A stretch of 64,000 bases of DNA from Arthrobacter sp. SX1312. GTDB taxonomy: Bacteria; Actinomycetota; Actinomycetes; Actinomycetales; Micrococcaceae. Positions 15,820-24,096 of this stretch are shown piece after piece. Each line of letters starts with the position of its first letter. The first letter of the stretch is position 1. The position numbers and the translations under genes are program-made. Below the pieces are notes generated by a model. It saw only the letters and a list, made by a program, of their open reading frames with translations. It did no database searches and was not told the DNA's origin. The stretch covers positions 356,040-420,039 of the forward strand of contig NZ_PJIM01000001.1 in the NCBI RefSeq assembly GCF_002929295.1, given 5' to 3'.

Positions 15820-16794
15820 ATGCTGCGTATCGGACTCACAGGGGGCATCGCCGCGGGGAAGTCGGCGGTGGCCCGCCGCTTCGCCGAGCTGGGAGCCGTC
15901 CTGGTGGACGCGGACGTCCTGGCCCGTGCGGCGGTCGAGCCGGGGTCGGAGGGGCTCCGCGCCGTCGTGTCCGCGTTCGGGCCGGGGATCCTCGACACCG
16001 ACGGTGCGCTCGACCGGCCCGCGCTGGGGCGCCTCGTCTTCGCCGACGCGGCCGCCCGCGAGCGCCTCAACGCCGTCGTCCATCCGCGCGTGCGGGCCGC
16101 GGCCGCGGCCCTCATCGACGGAGCGCCGGAGGACGCCGTGGTCGTCGAGGACATCCCGCTCCTCGTGGAGACAGGGCAGGCGTCACGCTTCCACCTCGTC
16201 GTCGTCGTCGATGCCCCCGATGCCCTGCGGATCGAACGGATGGTGGAGCGGCGCGGGATGGAGCGGGGTGAAGCCGAGCGGCGCATCGCGGCGCAGGCGT
16301 CCCGTGAGGACCGGCTCCGCGCGGCGGACGCCGTGATCGTCAACGATCGCGGCGTCGACGAGCTCCTCGCGGCGACGGACGGCGTGTGGCGGACGCGCAT
16401 CGTGCCGTTCCGCGACAATCTGGCGGAGCGGAGGCCCGCGGACGGACGCGCGACGCGCCCGACGACGGGCCTCGCGGGGACCAGCGGACTCACCAACCGC
16501 GTCCGCGGGAAGCTGGACGCCGTCCTCCCGCCGGGTTGTTCAGTCGACCCGGACGAGGTCCCGGTCGACGTCCCGGACGAAGCGCGCGCCGTCGACGCGC
16601 AGGCGTCCCTTCGGGTCACCGTCCCGCGCGCCGGGGACGTCGGCGCGGCGTCGGACGCGGTGGCCGGGGCGGGATTCCCGAGGGACGAGCGCGCCGCCGG
16701 CCACGGAGGCGGACCGTCGACGGCGCTCCATCGGGCGGCCGACCCGGCGATCGACGTGACCGTGACGGTCGGCCCGGAGACGACCCCCGCCTGA
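15820..16794 (+). CDS. coaE: Dephospho-CoA kinase with degenerate GrpB-like C-terminal extension
   Basis: A 324-residue protein; residues 1-200 are a complete dephospho-CoA kinase (last step of CoA synthesis) with P-loop GGIAAGKS (8-15), VDADVLAR and the lid region RIERMVERRGM. About 125 further residues follow; VTVPRAGDVGAASDAVAGAGFPRDER and TALHRAADPAIDVTVTV weakly resemble the GrpB/UPF0157 domain fused to mycobacterial CoaE, but much shortened. TTGACA (15782-15787) and TAGGGT (15808-15813) lie upstream, and the -10 ends six bases before the ATG, which suggests a leaderless mRNA. Confidence 0.92.
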   Translation: MLRIGLTGGIAAGKSAVARRFAELGAVLVDADVLARAAVEPGSEGLRAVVSAFGPGILDTDGALDRPALGRLVFADAAARERLNAVVHPRVRAAAAALIDGAPEDAVVVEDIPLLVETGQASRFHLVVVVDAPDALRIERMVERRGMERGEAERRIAAQASREDRLRAADAVIVNDRGVDELLAATDGVWRTRIVPFRDNLAERRPADGRATRPTTGLAGTSGLTNRVRGKLDAVLPPGCSVDPDEVPVDVPDEARAVDAQASLRVTVPRAGDVGAASDAVAGAGFPRDERAAGHGGGPSTALHRAADPAIDVTVTVGPETTPA

Positions 16795-16876
16795 GGTCCG
16801 TGCGAGGTGCCCGGGGGCTTTCAGCCGCGAGCAGATCGGCGGGGGAAGTGTCGGTGGCAGGGACTACCGTTGAGAC

Positions 16877-18952
16877 ATGAGTCTTGCGCAGGAAATCAAG
16901 CGTGTGGTCGCCCCGTTCGAGGTCATCAGCGAGTACACGCCGGCGGGCGACCAGCCCACGGCCATCAAGGAACTGGCGGAGCGCATCAACGCGGGGGAGA
17001 AGGACGTCGTCCTCCTCGGCGCCACCGGCACCGGCAAGAGCGCCACGACCGCCTGGCTGATCGAGCAGGTGCAGCGCCCCACCCTGGTCATGGTGCAGAA
17101 CAAGACGCTCGCCGCGCAGCTCGCCAACGAGTTCCGGGAGCTGCTGCCCAACAACGCCGTCGAGTACTTCGTCTCGTACTACGACTACTACCAGCCCGAG
17201 GCCTACGTCCCGCAGACGGACACCTTCATCGAGAAGGACTCCTCCATCAACGAAGAGGTCGAGCGCCTCCGGCACTCCGCGACCAACGCGCTGCTCACGC
17301 GCCGCGACGTCATCGTCGTCGCCACGGTCTCCTGCATCTACGGCCTCGGCACGCCCGAGGAGTACATCAACAAGATGGTGACGCTGCGCCGCGGCGACCA
17401 GATGAACCGGGATGCACTGCTGCGGCAGTTCGTGGGCATGCAGTACACGCGGAACGACATGGACTTCCACCGCGGCACGTTCCGGGTGCGCGGTGACACC
17501 GTGGAGATCATCCCCATGTACGAGGAGCACGCGCTGCGGATCGAGTTCTTCGGGGACGAGGTGGAGAACATCTACACCCTCGACCCGCTGACCGGGAACG
17601 TGATCCGCGAGGAGGAGGAGATGTACGTCTTCCCCGCCTCCCACTACGTCGCGGGCGAGGACCGCATGACGCGGGCGATCAAGGACATCGAGGACGAACT
17701 GCAGCAGCGCCTGGCGGAACTCGAAGCGCAGAACAAGCTGGTCGAGGCCCAGCGCCTCCGCATGCGGGTGACGTACGACCTCGAGATGATGCAGCAGATG
17801 GGCTTCTGCAACGGCATCGAGAACTACTCACGGCACATCGACGGCCGCGACCCCGCCTCGGCGCCCCACTGCCTGCTCGACTACTTCCCCGACGACTTCC
17901 TGCTGGTCGTCGACGAATCGCACGTGACCATCCCGCAGATCGGTGCCATGTACGAGGGTGACTCCTCGAGGAAGCGGACCCTCGTGGACCACGGGTTCCG
18001 CCTGCCGTCCGCGATGGACAACCGCCCGCTGAAGTGGGACGAGTTCCAGGACCGCATCGGGCAGACGGTCTACCTGTCCGCCACCCCGGGCAAGTACGAG
18101 CTGGGCAAGGCCGACGGCTTCGTGCAGCAGATCATCCGCCCGACCGGCCTCGTCGATCCCGAGGTGGTCGTCAAGCCCACCAAGGGCCAAATCGACGACC
18201 TGCTGGACGAGATCCGGAAGCGCGTGGCGATCAACGAGCGCGTCCTGGTCACCACGCTCACCAAGCGCATGGCCGAGGACCTCACCGGGTACCTGCTCGA
18301 GCACGGGGTGAAGGTCGAGTACCTCCACTCCGACGTCGACACGCTGCGCCGGGTGGAGCTGCTGCGCGAACTGCGTATGGGGACCTTCGACGTCCTGGTG
18401 GGCATCAACCTGCTGCGCGAGGGGCTCGACCTGCCCGAGGTGTCGCTCGTCAGCATCCTCGACGCGGACAAGGAGGGCTTCCTCCGCAGCGCGACGTCCC
18501 TCATCCAGACGATCGGACGTGCAGCACGCAACGTGTCCGGGGAGGTCCACATGTACGCGGACCGCATCACGGACTCGATGGAGCGCGCGATCGACGAGAC
18601 CAACCGGCGCCGGGAGATCCAGGTGGCCCACAACCTGAAGCACGGCATCGACCCCACGCCGCTCAGGAAGCGGATCGCCGACATCACCGACACGATCAAC
18701 CGCGAGGACGCCGACACCCGCGCCCTGCTCGAGGAAGCCGGCAAGTCCCGGAAACCGAAGAAGGGCGCCGGGCGCCACGCAGGCCTGGCATCGGTTCCCG
18801 CCGAGGACCTCACGGACCTGATCCAGCAGCTCACGGACCAGATGCACGCGGCCGCCGCCGAGCTGCAGTTCGAGCTGGCCGGGCGCCTGCGCGACGAGGT
18901 GGGCGACCTGAAGAAGGAGCTGCGGCAGATGCAGTCCGCCGGGCACGCCTGA
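16877..18952 (+). CDS. uvrB: Excinuclease ABC subunit UvrB
   Basis: A 691-residue nucleotide-excision-repair helicase-like subunit that verifies damage and recruits UvrC. P-loop GATGTGKS (48-55), the damage-probing beta hairpin around [12 protein letters not shown] (101-112), DESH, and a C-terminal UVR coiled coil ([24 protein letters not shown]) are present. TACCGT (16865-16870) ends six bases before ATG 16877, implying a leaderless transcript. No SOS box is visible upstream, unlike uvrA. Confidence 0.97.
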   Translation: MSLAQEIKRVVAPFEVISEYTPAGDQPTAIKELAERINAGEKDVVLLGATGTGKSATTAWLIEQVQRPTLVMVQNKTLAAQLANEFRELLPNNAVEYFVSYYDYYQPEAYVPQTDTFIEKDSSINEEVERLRHSATNALLTRRDVIVVATVSCIYGLGTPEEYINKMVTLRRGDQMNRDALLRQFVGMQYTRNDMDFHRGTFRVRGDTVEIIPMYEEHALRIEFFGDEVENIYTLDPLTGNVIREEEEMYVFPASHYVAGEDRMTRAIKDIEDELQQRLAELEAQNKLVEAQRLRMRVTYDLEMMQQMGFCNGIENYSRHIDGRDPASAPHCLLDYFPDDFLLVVDESHVTIPQIGAMYEGDSSRKRTLVDHGFRLPSAMDNRPLKWDEFQDRIGQTVYLSATPGKYELGKADGFVQQIIRPTGLVDPEVVVKPTKGQIDDLLDEIRKRVAINERVLVTTLTKRMAEDLTGYLLEHGVKVEYLHSDVDTLRRVELLRELRMGTFDVLVGINLLREGLDLPEVSLVSILDADKEGFLRSATSLIQTIGRAARNVSGEVHMYADRITDSMERAIDETNRRREIQVAHNLKHGIDPTPLRKRIADITDTINREDADTRALLEEAGKSRKPKKGAGRHAGLASVPAEDLTDLIQQLTDQMHAAAAELQFELAGRLRDEVGDLKKELRQMQSAGHA

Positions 18953-19060
18953 GTCCAGGCGGGCCGCTGGTCGCGGCCTGCAGGACCTCCAGCACCGTGT
19001 CAAGAAGGCCGGCGGAGGAGCACTTAGGGGGCTGGTTCGTCGGCCTTCCCGCTCGCCGGG

Positions 19061-19180
19061 TAGCATTATGCCGACGTGAGGGAGTATCCCTAAGCGCTAC
19101 GGACGTCAGCACGCGGGGCACAACTGCCCCGCCGGGCGTAGCGGCCGGCCGGCTCGACCCGGCGGCGGAGAGACTCACGG
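19061..19180 (+). promoter_or_regulatory. yybP-ykoY (Mn2+) riboswitch upstream of terC
   Basis: After a -10-like TAGCAT (19061-19066) the RNA can form the yybP-ykoY fold. P1 is CGTGAG (19075-19080) with CTCACG (19174-19179), immediately flanked by the conserved GGGAGTA loop (19080-19086) and by GGAGAGA (19167-19173). Inside are CGCTAC (19095-19100) with GTAGCG (19138-19143), GCGGGGC (19113-19119) with GCCCCGC (19126-19132), and GCCGG (19148-19152) with CCGGC (19159-19163). The class senses Mn2+ and commonly precedes TerC-family exporters. The site ends about 30 bases before the start codon, so control of translation or termination are both possible. Confidence 0.85.
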
Positions 19181-19209
19181 CGACCCACAGCACCCCCGGA
19201 AGGTACTTC

Positions 19210-20298
19210 ATGCCCGCATTGCCCGTAGCGTTCGAGGTCGGCACGTTCATCGTGCTCGGCCTGATCCTGCTGTTCGATCTGCTGCTCGTGGTCAAGCGCC
19301 CGCATGAGCCCTCGATGAAGGAAGCGGGACTCTGGGTCGCGTTCTACGTAGGCCTCGCCCTGGTGTTCGCCGCCCTGATGTTCGTCTTCACCGGGCCGGA
19401 GTACGGCGGCCAGTTCGTGGCCGGCTGGATCACCGAGTACAGCCTCAGCATCGACAACCTCTTCGTGTTCATCATCATCATGGCGCGCTTCTCGGTGCCC
19501 CGGAAGTACCAGCAGGAGGTGCTCATGGTGGGCATCATCATCGCCCTGGTACTGCGCGGGATCTTCATCGCCCTCGGTGCCGCCGTGATCGAGAACTTCA
19601 GCTGGATCTTCTTCATCTTCGGCGCTTTCCTCCTCTACACCGCCTACAAGCAGGCCACCGACGGGGGCGAGGACGAGGCGGACGCCGGTGACAACAAGCT
19701 CATCGCGAAGCTCCGCTCGGTCCTGCCGATGTCCGACTCCTACGACGGCAACAAGATCCGCACCGTGGTCGACGGCAAGAAGGTCTTCACGCCGATGCTG
19801 ATCGTCTTCGTGACGATCGGCCTTACCGATCTCCTGTTCGCCGTCGACTCCATCCCCGCGATCTTCGGCCTCACGCAGAGCGCCTTCATCGTGTTCACGG
19901 CGAACATCTTCGCGCTCATGGGCCTTCGCCAGCTGTACTTCCTGCTCGGCGGCCTGATGACGCGCCTCATCTACCTCAAGCACGCGCTCTCCGTGATCCT
20001 CGCGTTCATCGGCATCAAGCTCATCCTGCACGCCATGCACGTCAATGAACTGCCGTTCATCAACGGTGGCGAGCACATCGAATGGGCCCCCGAAATCCCG
20101 ACCTTCGTGTCACTGGCCGTGATCGTCGCCACCATCGTGGTCGCCGTGATCGCCAGCCTCATCCGCTCCAGGGTCACCGGCACGGCCACCGACGAGACCA
20201 CGAACGAGGCCACGCACGGCGCGTCGGACGCCCCCGCGGTCGACGACGGGCTCGCCGAGGCTGCCGACGAGGCCGAGGTGCAGGGGCCCCGCCGCTAG
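19210..20298 (+). CDS. TerC family membrane protein, probable Mn2+ exporter
   Basis: A 362-residue integral membrane protein with about nine helices. The two TerC-family acidic motifs, EYSLSIDNLFVF (D82) and TDLLFAVDSIPAIFG, are typical of metal-transporting members. The tail after the last helix is soluble and acidic. Alx and related TerC proteins export Mn2+, and the Mn2+ riboswitch upstream supports that role. ATG 19210 is preceded by GGAAGG. Monocistronic, ending in a strong terminator. Confidence 0.88.
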   Translation: MPALPVAFEVGTFIVLGLILLFDLLLVVKRPHEPSMKEAGLWVAFYVGLALVFAALMFVFTGPEYGGQFVAGWITEYSLSIDNLFVFIIIMARFSVPRKYQQEVLMVGIIIALVLRGIFIALGAAVIENFSWIFFIFGAFLLYTAYKQATDGGEDEADAGDNKLIAKLRSVLPMSDSYDGNKIRTVVDGKKVFTPMLIVFVTIGLTDLLFAVDSIPAIFGLTQSAFIVFTANIFALMGLRQLYFLLGGLMTRLIYLKHALSVILAFIGIKLILHAMHVNELPFINGGEHIEWAPEIPTFVSLAVIVATIVVAVIASLIRSRVTGTATDETTNEATHGASDAPAVDDGLAEAADEAEVQGPRR

Positions 20299-20324
20299 GC
20301 TCCACCCGCAACCCGCGCGAGACG

Positions 20325-20357
20325 AAGGGACCCCGCACACCGCGTGCGGGGTCCCTT
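20325..20357 (+). terminator. Rho-independent terminator of terC
   Basis: A perfect 14-bp stem, AAGGGACCCCGCAC (20325-20338) with GTGCGGGGTCCCTT (20344-20357), and a five-base loop, 27 bases after the terC stop. Confidence 0.88.
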
Positions 20358-20478
20358 CTGTGTGCCGGCCGTCCCGGGGAGGAACGGCGGTGGCCTCGAC
20401 AGCGGGACGGGCTTCTCACCCTGTCCACGTGATGCGGCGCCCGCCGTGGGGTCGTCCAATGGTGATGACCACGGAGTC

Positions 20479-20513
20479 GTTCCGGTCCCGCCGCTCGATG
20501 GCAGGACCGGAAC
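20479..20513. other. Inverted repeat upstream of the YihY operon
   Basis: GTTCCGGTCC (20479-20488) and GGACCGGAAC (20504-20513) are perfect 10-bp arms around a 15-base loop, with no T tract after it. It lies 32 bases before the small ORF at 20545 and may be an operator or an RNA hairpin in its leader. The rest of 20358-20544 shows nothing recognisable. Confidence 0.4.
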
Positions 20514-20544
20514 CACCCGCCCCACGGACGACGCGGAGGACGAT

Positions 20545-20661
20545 GTGGCCTCGAACCACAGGAAGCAGATCGCAGCACTCATGGCGGGAGGCCCATCCGC
20601 CCCGCCCTTCGGCGAGCATGACCCGGCCCTCGGGTCCGACGTCGAAGACATCGTGGAGTGA
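20545..20661 (+). CDS. Small hypothetical protein (38 aa) ahead of the YihY gene
   Basis: GTG 20545 has a clear GGAGGA (20535-20540) four bases upstream. The peptide begins VASNHRKQIAALMAGG and ends in the acidic GSDVEDIVE, followed nine bases later by the YihY start. No motif is recognised. The ribosome binding site and tight spacing suggest a translated operon leader; the frame is also open further upstream, where no better start is seen. Confidence 0.4.
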   Translation: MASNHRKQIAALMAGGPSAPPFGEHDPALGSDVEDIVE

Positions 20662-20670
20662 GGCGGGGCA

Positions 20671-21555
20671 GTGCCGATCCAGTTGCAGGCGAACAGGCTC
20701 ATGCGGGCCGGCGTGCGCTCGACGGCGGGGCGCGTCGTGGTGCGCTCCCTCCGCGACCTCCGCGACCTCGAGCTCTTCGATCGGGCGATGACGCTCGCGG
20801 CCCAGGCGTTCACGTCCATCCTGCCGATCCTCATCGTGACCGGTTCGTTGCGGGGAAGCGTGAACCCGGAGGCGGACTCGCTCTTCGCCGAGAGTCTCAG
20901 CCTCGACCAGGACACGGCAGAACTCGTGCAGCAGTCCATGCCGGACCCTGCCGAGGGAATCACCTTCACGCAGGTCGCCAGTGTGTTGCTGCTGCTCATC
21001 GCCGCGACCGCCTTCACCCGGGCACTCGAGCGCTGCTTCCGCAAGATCTGGAAAACACCGAAGGTGGGCCTCCGTTTCGCCTGGCGCTGGGTCGCTGCGA
21101 TCATCGCCATCGTCATCGGGCTCCTGCTGATCATCACCACCCGCAGCGTCGTGCGTGGCACGGGCGCCATCTCGGTGCTCGGATTCACCCTGGAGGCGGC
21201 GATCTGGTGCCTGCTGTGGTGGATCGCCTCATGGCTCGTGGTCAACCGCACCGTCAGCCTGCAGGCACTCCTGCCGGGATCGATCCTCGCCGGACTGGGA
21301 ATCGCCGGGGCCACGGCAGTCGGCCGCGTCTACCTTCCCCGGGTCTTCGCGGCCTCGGCCGACGAGTTCGGTGTCCTCGGCCTGGCCTTCTCGTACATCG
21401 GATGGCTGTTCGTGCTCATGGCCGTGCTTCTCGCCTCGCTGACCGTCGGGCGCGTCGTCCACCTCGCCATGATCGGGCGACTGTGGAGCCACTCGGGTGA
21501 GAGGGCTGCACCTCCCACGGCATCGAACAGCCGCCACCGACATGGCTTGCGGTAG
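20671..21555 (+). CDS. YihY/BrkB-family membrane protein
   Basis: A 294-residue inner-membrane protein of the YihY/virulence factor BrkB family, with about six hydrophobic segments (ASVLLLLIAATAFTRALERCF, WRWVAAIIAIVIGLLLIITT, AIWCLLWWIASWLVV, LGLAFSYIGWLFVLMAVLL). The family motif FTRALERCFRKIW is seen. Function of the family is unresolved. GTG 20671 follows the small upstream ORF by nine bases, and the K+ channel gene begins 27 bases after the stop, so these may form one operon. Confidence 0.8.
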   Translation: MPIQLQANRLMRAGVRSTAGRVVVRSLRDLRDLELFDRAMTLAAQAFTSILPILIVTGSLRGSVNPEADSLFAESLSLDQDTAELVQQSMPDPAEGITFTQVASVLLLLIAATAFTRALERCFRKIWKTPKVGLRFAWRWVAAIIAIVIGLLLIITTRSVVRGTGAISVLGFTLEAAIWCLLWWIASWLVVNRTVSLQALLPGSILAGLGIAGATAVGRVYLPRVFAASADEFGVLGLAFSYIGWLFVLMAVLLASLTVGRVVHLAMIGRLWSHSGERAAPPTASNSRHRHGLR

Positions 21556-21582
21556 CTGGAATCGTGAAACGGCGCCTCCGCC

Positions 21583-22137
21583 GTGACTGATCCCGATCCG
21601 CGGGCAATGTCGCCGGCGAAGCGACGTCGCCTCATCGCGCTGGGACTGCTCCGCGCTCTCGGATCGGCGGTCGTGTTCGTCGCGCTCTACTTCCTCCTGC
21701 CCCTCGACCTCGTCACCGATGCGCCAGTGGTCACGCTCGTCATCGCGTTGCTGCTCCTGGTCGGCGTCACCACGTGGGAGGTGCGCGCGATCACCCGGGC
21801 GGCCTACCCGCGAGTCCGAGCCACCCAGTCGCTCGCCGTCACAGGATCCCTGTACCTGCTCGTGTTCGCCATCACCTATTTCGTGATGGCCGGCACCGAG
21901 CCGGACACCTTCGGCGCTCAGGGCCTGACCCGCCTCGACACCCTCTACTTCACGGTCACGATCTTCACCACCGTCGGCTTCGGGGACATCTCGCCGTCGA
22001 GCCCGCCGGCGCGCCTCGTCGTCATGGTCCAGATGCTCCTCAACCTGCTCGTGCTCGGCGCCGGGATCCAGGTTCTCCTCGGGGCGGTGCGGCGAGGACA
22101 GGAGGGACGGGCGCCCGTTTCGGACCCTGACTCCTAG
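21583..22137 (+). CDS. Potassium channel family protein
   Basis: A 184-residue channel with four hydrophobic segments; the last two flank the pore loop with the K+ selectivity filter TTVGFGD (129-135). There is no RCK/TrkA-N regulatory domain. Two extra N-terminal helices (LLRALGSAVVFVALYFLLP, VVTLVIALLLLVGVTTW) precede the pore pair. GTG 21583 begins the frame. It lies just behind the YihY gene on the same strand. Confidence 0.85.
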   Translation: MTDPDPRAMSPAKRRRLIALGLLRALGSAVVFVALYFLLPLDLVTDAPVVTLVIALLLLVGVTTWEVRAITRAAYPRVRATQSLAVTGSLYLLVFAITYFVMAGTEPDTFGAQGLTRLDTLYFTVTIFTTVGFGDISPSSPPARLVVMVQMLLNLLVLGAGIQVLLGAVRRGQEGRAPVSDPDS

Positions 22138-22213
22138 GCCCTGCCGGACGTCCGCGGGAACGGATCCGGGCGAGCTCGGACGGTGGCCCGGGCGCGGGCG
22201 ACGAGGTTCTCCG

Positions 22214-23566
22214 CTAGCTGCGCGCCATACCGAGCAGCCGCTCGAACATCGCCTCGCCGTCGTCGGCGATGCCGTCGTGGTGGAACTCGTCCGTCTCCCA
22301 GACTGCCAGGTTCCGTACCGACGCCGCCGTCGCCAGCGACAGGTCCCTGTCGACGTAGATGTCGTGGCGGTACACGGCGGCCGCGGCCGGGACGGTGTTG
22401 GTCGCCAGGACGTCCGCGTCGTACAGCGGTCCCCAGTCGGTCTTCCCCGCGAGGACGTCGGCGACCGCCCGCAGCGGGCGGAGCGCCGGGTCCTCCTCGA
22501 AGTACCACGGGTAGACCATCTCTCCGGTGAGGAGGACCTCGTCGGCATCGTCCCTGAACCCGGGGTACTCCTCGAGGACCCGCGCGGCGGACCACGACGA
22601 GGCGAGCCCCTGGCAGTAGATCGACTCGTGCAGCAGAGCGTAGAGCGGCTGCGCCGCCCGGCTCACGACGGCGTGGACCTGCTCGAGGAACGACGCCGAC
22701 AGGCGCGGCCCGTCCGCCGTCGTCGTGAACGCGTCCTCCAGCAGGTAGTGGAGGCCGTGGACGCGCGTGTTGCCGCCGAGGAAGGAGCCGACCATTTGGA
22801 ACCGCCGCACCGTGAGCCGCTCACCACTCGGGAGGAACTCCTCCACGCGGTCGAGGTGGCGGGCGATGCGCGTGACGCGGTCCCGATCCTCCGGGTACCA
22901 CCCGAAGTACTCGGCGTTGCGTTCCTCGACGCGCGCGAACGTCGCCCGGTACACCCGGTCGGGCGAACCCGCCAGGGGTGCCAGCCCGCCGGTGATCAGC
23001 GCCCGTTCGACGCCCTCCGGCGCCTTCGAGAGGTACGTGAGGGTGCAGAAGCCTCCGTAGCTCTGCCCGAAGACCGTCCAGGGTCCGCTGCCCAGCCGAC
23101 CACGGATGAGTTCGGCATCGGCGACGATCGAGTCGGCGCGGAAGTGGGCGAGGTAGTCGGCCTGGGCCTGCGGGGTCCGCAGGACGCCGAGCGTCGCGGC
23201 GTCGGCCGGCGTCGAGAGCCCGGTGCCGCGCTGGTCGAGCATGAGGATCCGGAAGTCCCGGGCCGCGGCCTTCATCCAGCCCGAGAGCTGCGTGGTGCGC
23301 ACGCCCCGGCCGCCCGGGCCGCCCTGCAGGAACAGGAGCCAGGGGAGCCCGGCCACGTCGTCGTCGGCGTGTTCGGTGGAGGAGTACTCGCGGGCGAACA
23401 CCTCGATGCGGGGGGACGCCGGGTCCGCGTGGTCGAGCGGGACCCGGAACACGTGGCCGGTGGCGCGCAGGCCCCGCATGACGGCGGTCCTGCCGACGGC
23501 GTGCTCCGCGGTGTGATCGGGAGCGGTCCCATCCGGGGCGTCCCGCCCGGCGGCCGGCCCGGTCAC
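22214..23566 (-). CDS. Alpha/beta hydrolase, proline iminopeptidase-like (S33)
   Basis: A 450-residue serine hydrolase. The oxyanion-region QGGPGGRG (81-88), the nucleophile elbow GQSYGG with S169, and a C-terminal histidine in DEFHHDG fit the S33 peptidase layout. It has no signal peptide and is therefore cytosolic. GTG 23566 overlaps the stop of the upstream acetyltransferase gene (GTGA), so the two are co-translated; the longer open frame upstream is a shadow. Expected to remove N-terminal proline or similar residues from peptides. Confidence 0.82.
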   Translation of the reverse strand: MTGPAAGRDAPDGTAPDHTAEHAVGRTAVMRGLRATGHVFRVPLDHADPASPRIEVFAREYSSTEHADDDVAGLPWLLFLQGGPGGRGVRTTQLSGWMKAAARDFRILMLDQRGTGLSTPADAATLGVLRTPQAQADYLAHFRADSIVADAELIRGRLGSGPWTVFGQSYGGFCTLTYLSKAPEGVERALITGGLAPLAGSPDRVYRATFARVEERNAEYFGWYPEDRDRVTRIARHLDRVEEFLPSGERLTVRRFQMVGSFLGGNTRVHGLHYLLEDAFTTTADGPRLSASFLEQVHAVVSRAAQPLYALLHESIYCQGLASSWSAARVLEEYPGFRDDADEVLLTGEMVYPWYFEEDPALRPLRAVADVLAGKTDWGPLYDADVLATNTVPAAAAVYRHDIYVDRDLSLATAASVRNLAVWETDEFHHDGIADDGEAMFERLLGMARS

Positions 23567-24039
23567 AGGGCGGCGACGTCGGCGAGCGCATCGCCCGTCA
23601 GCCGGAACGTGCTCCACTCGGACTGCGCCGCCGCGCCGAGGCTCTCGTAGAAGCGGATGGACGGCTCGTTCCAGTTGAGCACCGACCATTCCACGCGGGC
23701 GTAACCGCGTTCGGTGGCGATCCGGGCGAGGTTCGCCAGGAGCGCCTTCCCGTACCCCGCTCCGCGTGCCTCGGGCCGCACGTAGAGGTCCTCGAGGTAG
23801 ATGCCGTTGACGCCCTCCCAGGTGGAGTAGTTGAGGAACCAGAGCGCGAAGCCCTGGACCTCCCCGCGGACCTCCGCCACGTGGGCGTAGATCGTGGGCC
23901 GCTCACCGAACAGGGCCGCTTCGAGCGACGCAACGGTGTTCCGGACGGCGTCCGGCTCCCGCTCGTAGAGGGCCAGGTCATGGATGAGCTGGAGGATGAT
24001 CGGAACGTCCGCCGGCCGTGCTTCCCGAATGGTAGTCAT
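23563..24039 (-). CDS. SSAT-like GNAT acetyltransferase
   Basis: A 158-residue GNAT protein close to diamine acetyltransferases: YLEDLYVRPEARGAGYGKALL (81-101) with the acetyl-CoA loop, and WNEPSIRFYESLGA (126-139) with the conserved NEPS. These match the spermidine/spermine N1-acetyltransferase pattern, so a polyamine or small amine is the likely substrate. The -10-like TAGGCT (24051-24046, minus strand) ends six bases before ATG 24039, suggesting a leaderless mRNA. It is the first gene of a two-gene operon with the S33 hydrolase. Confidence 0.85.
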   Translation of the reverse strand: MTTIREARPADVPIILQLIHDLALYEREPDAVRNTVASLEAALFGERPTIYAHVAEVRGEVQGFALWFLNYSTWEGVNGIYLEDLYVRPEARGAGYGKALLANLARIATERGYARVEWSVLNWNEPSIRFYESLGAAAQSEWSTFRLTGDALADVAAL

Positions 24040-24096
24040 TCCTCCAGCCTAGCCAAGGTGCAGGGCCGGAGGCGGCGCGGCCGGTGCGGGGCCGGG

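Noticed and set aside
18034-20298. 754-codon frame suggesting a TerC fusion
   Set aside because: The first half is uvrB in another frame and the frame crosses the riboswitch; TerC starts at 19210 with a ribosome binding site.
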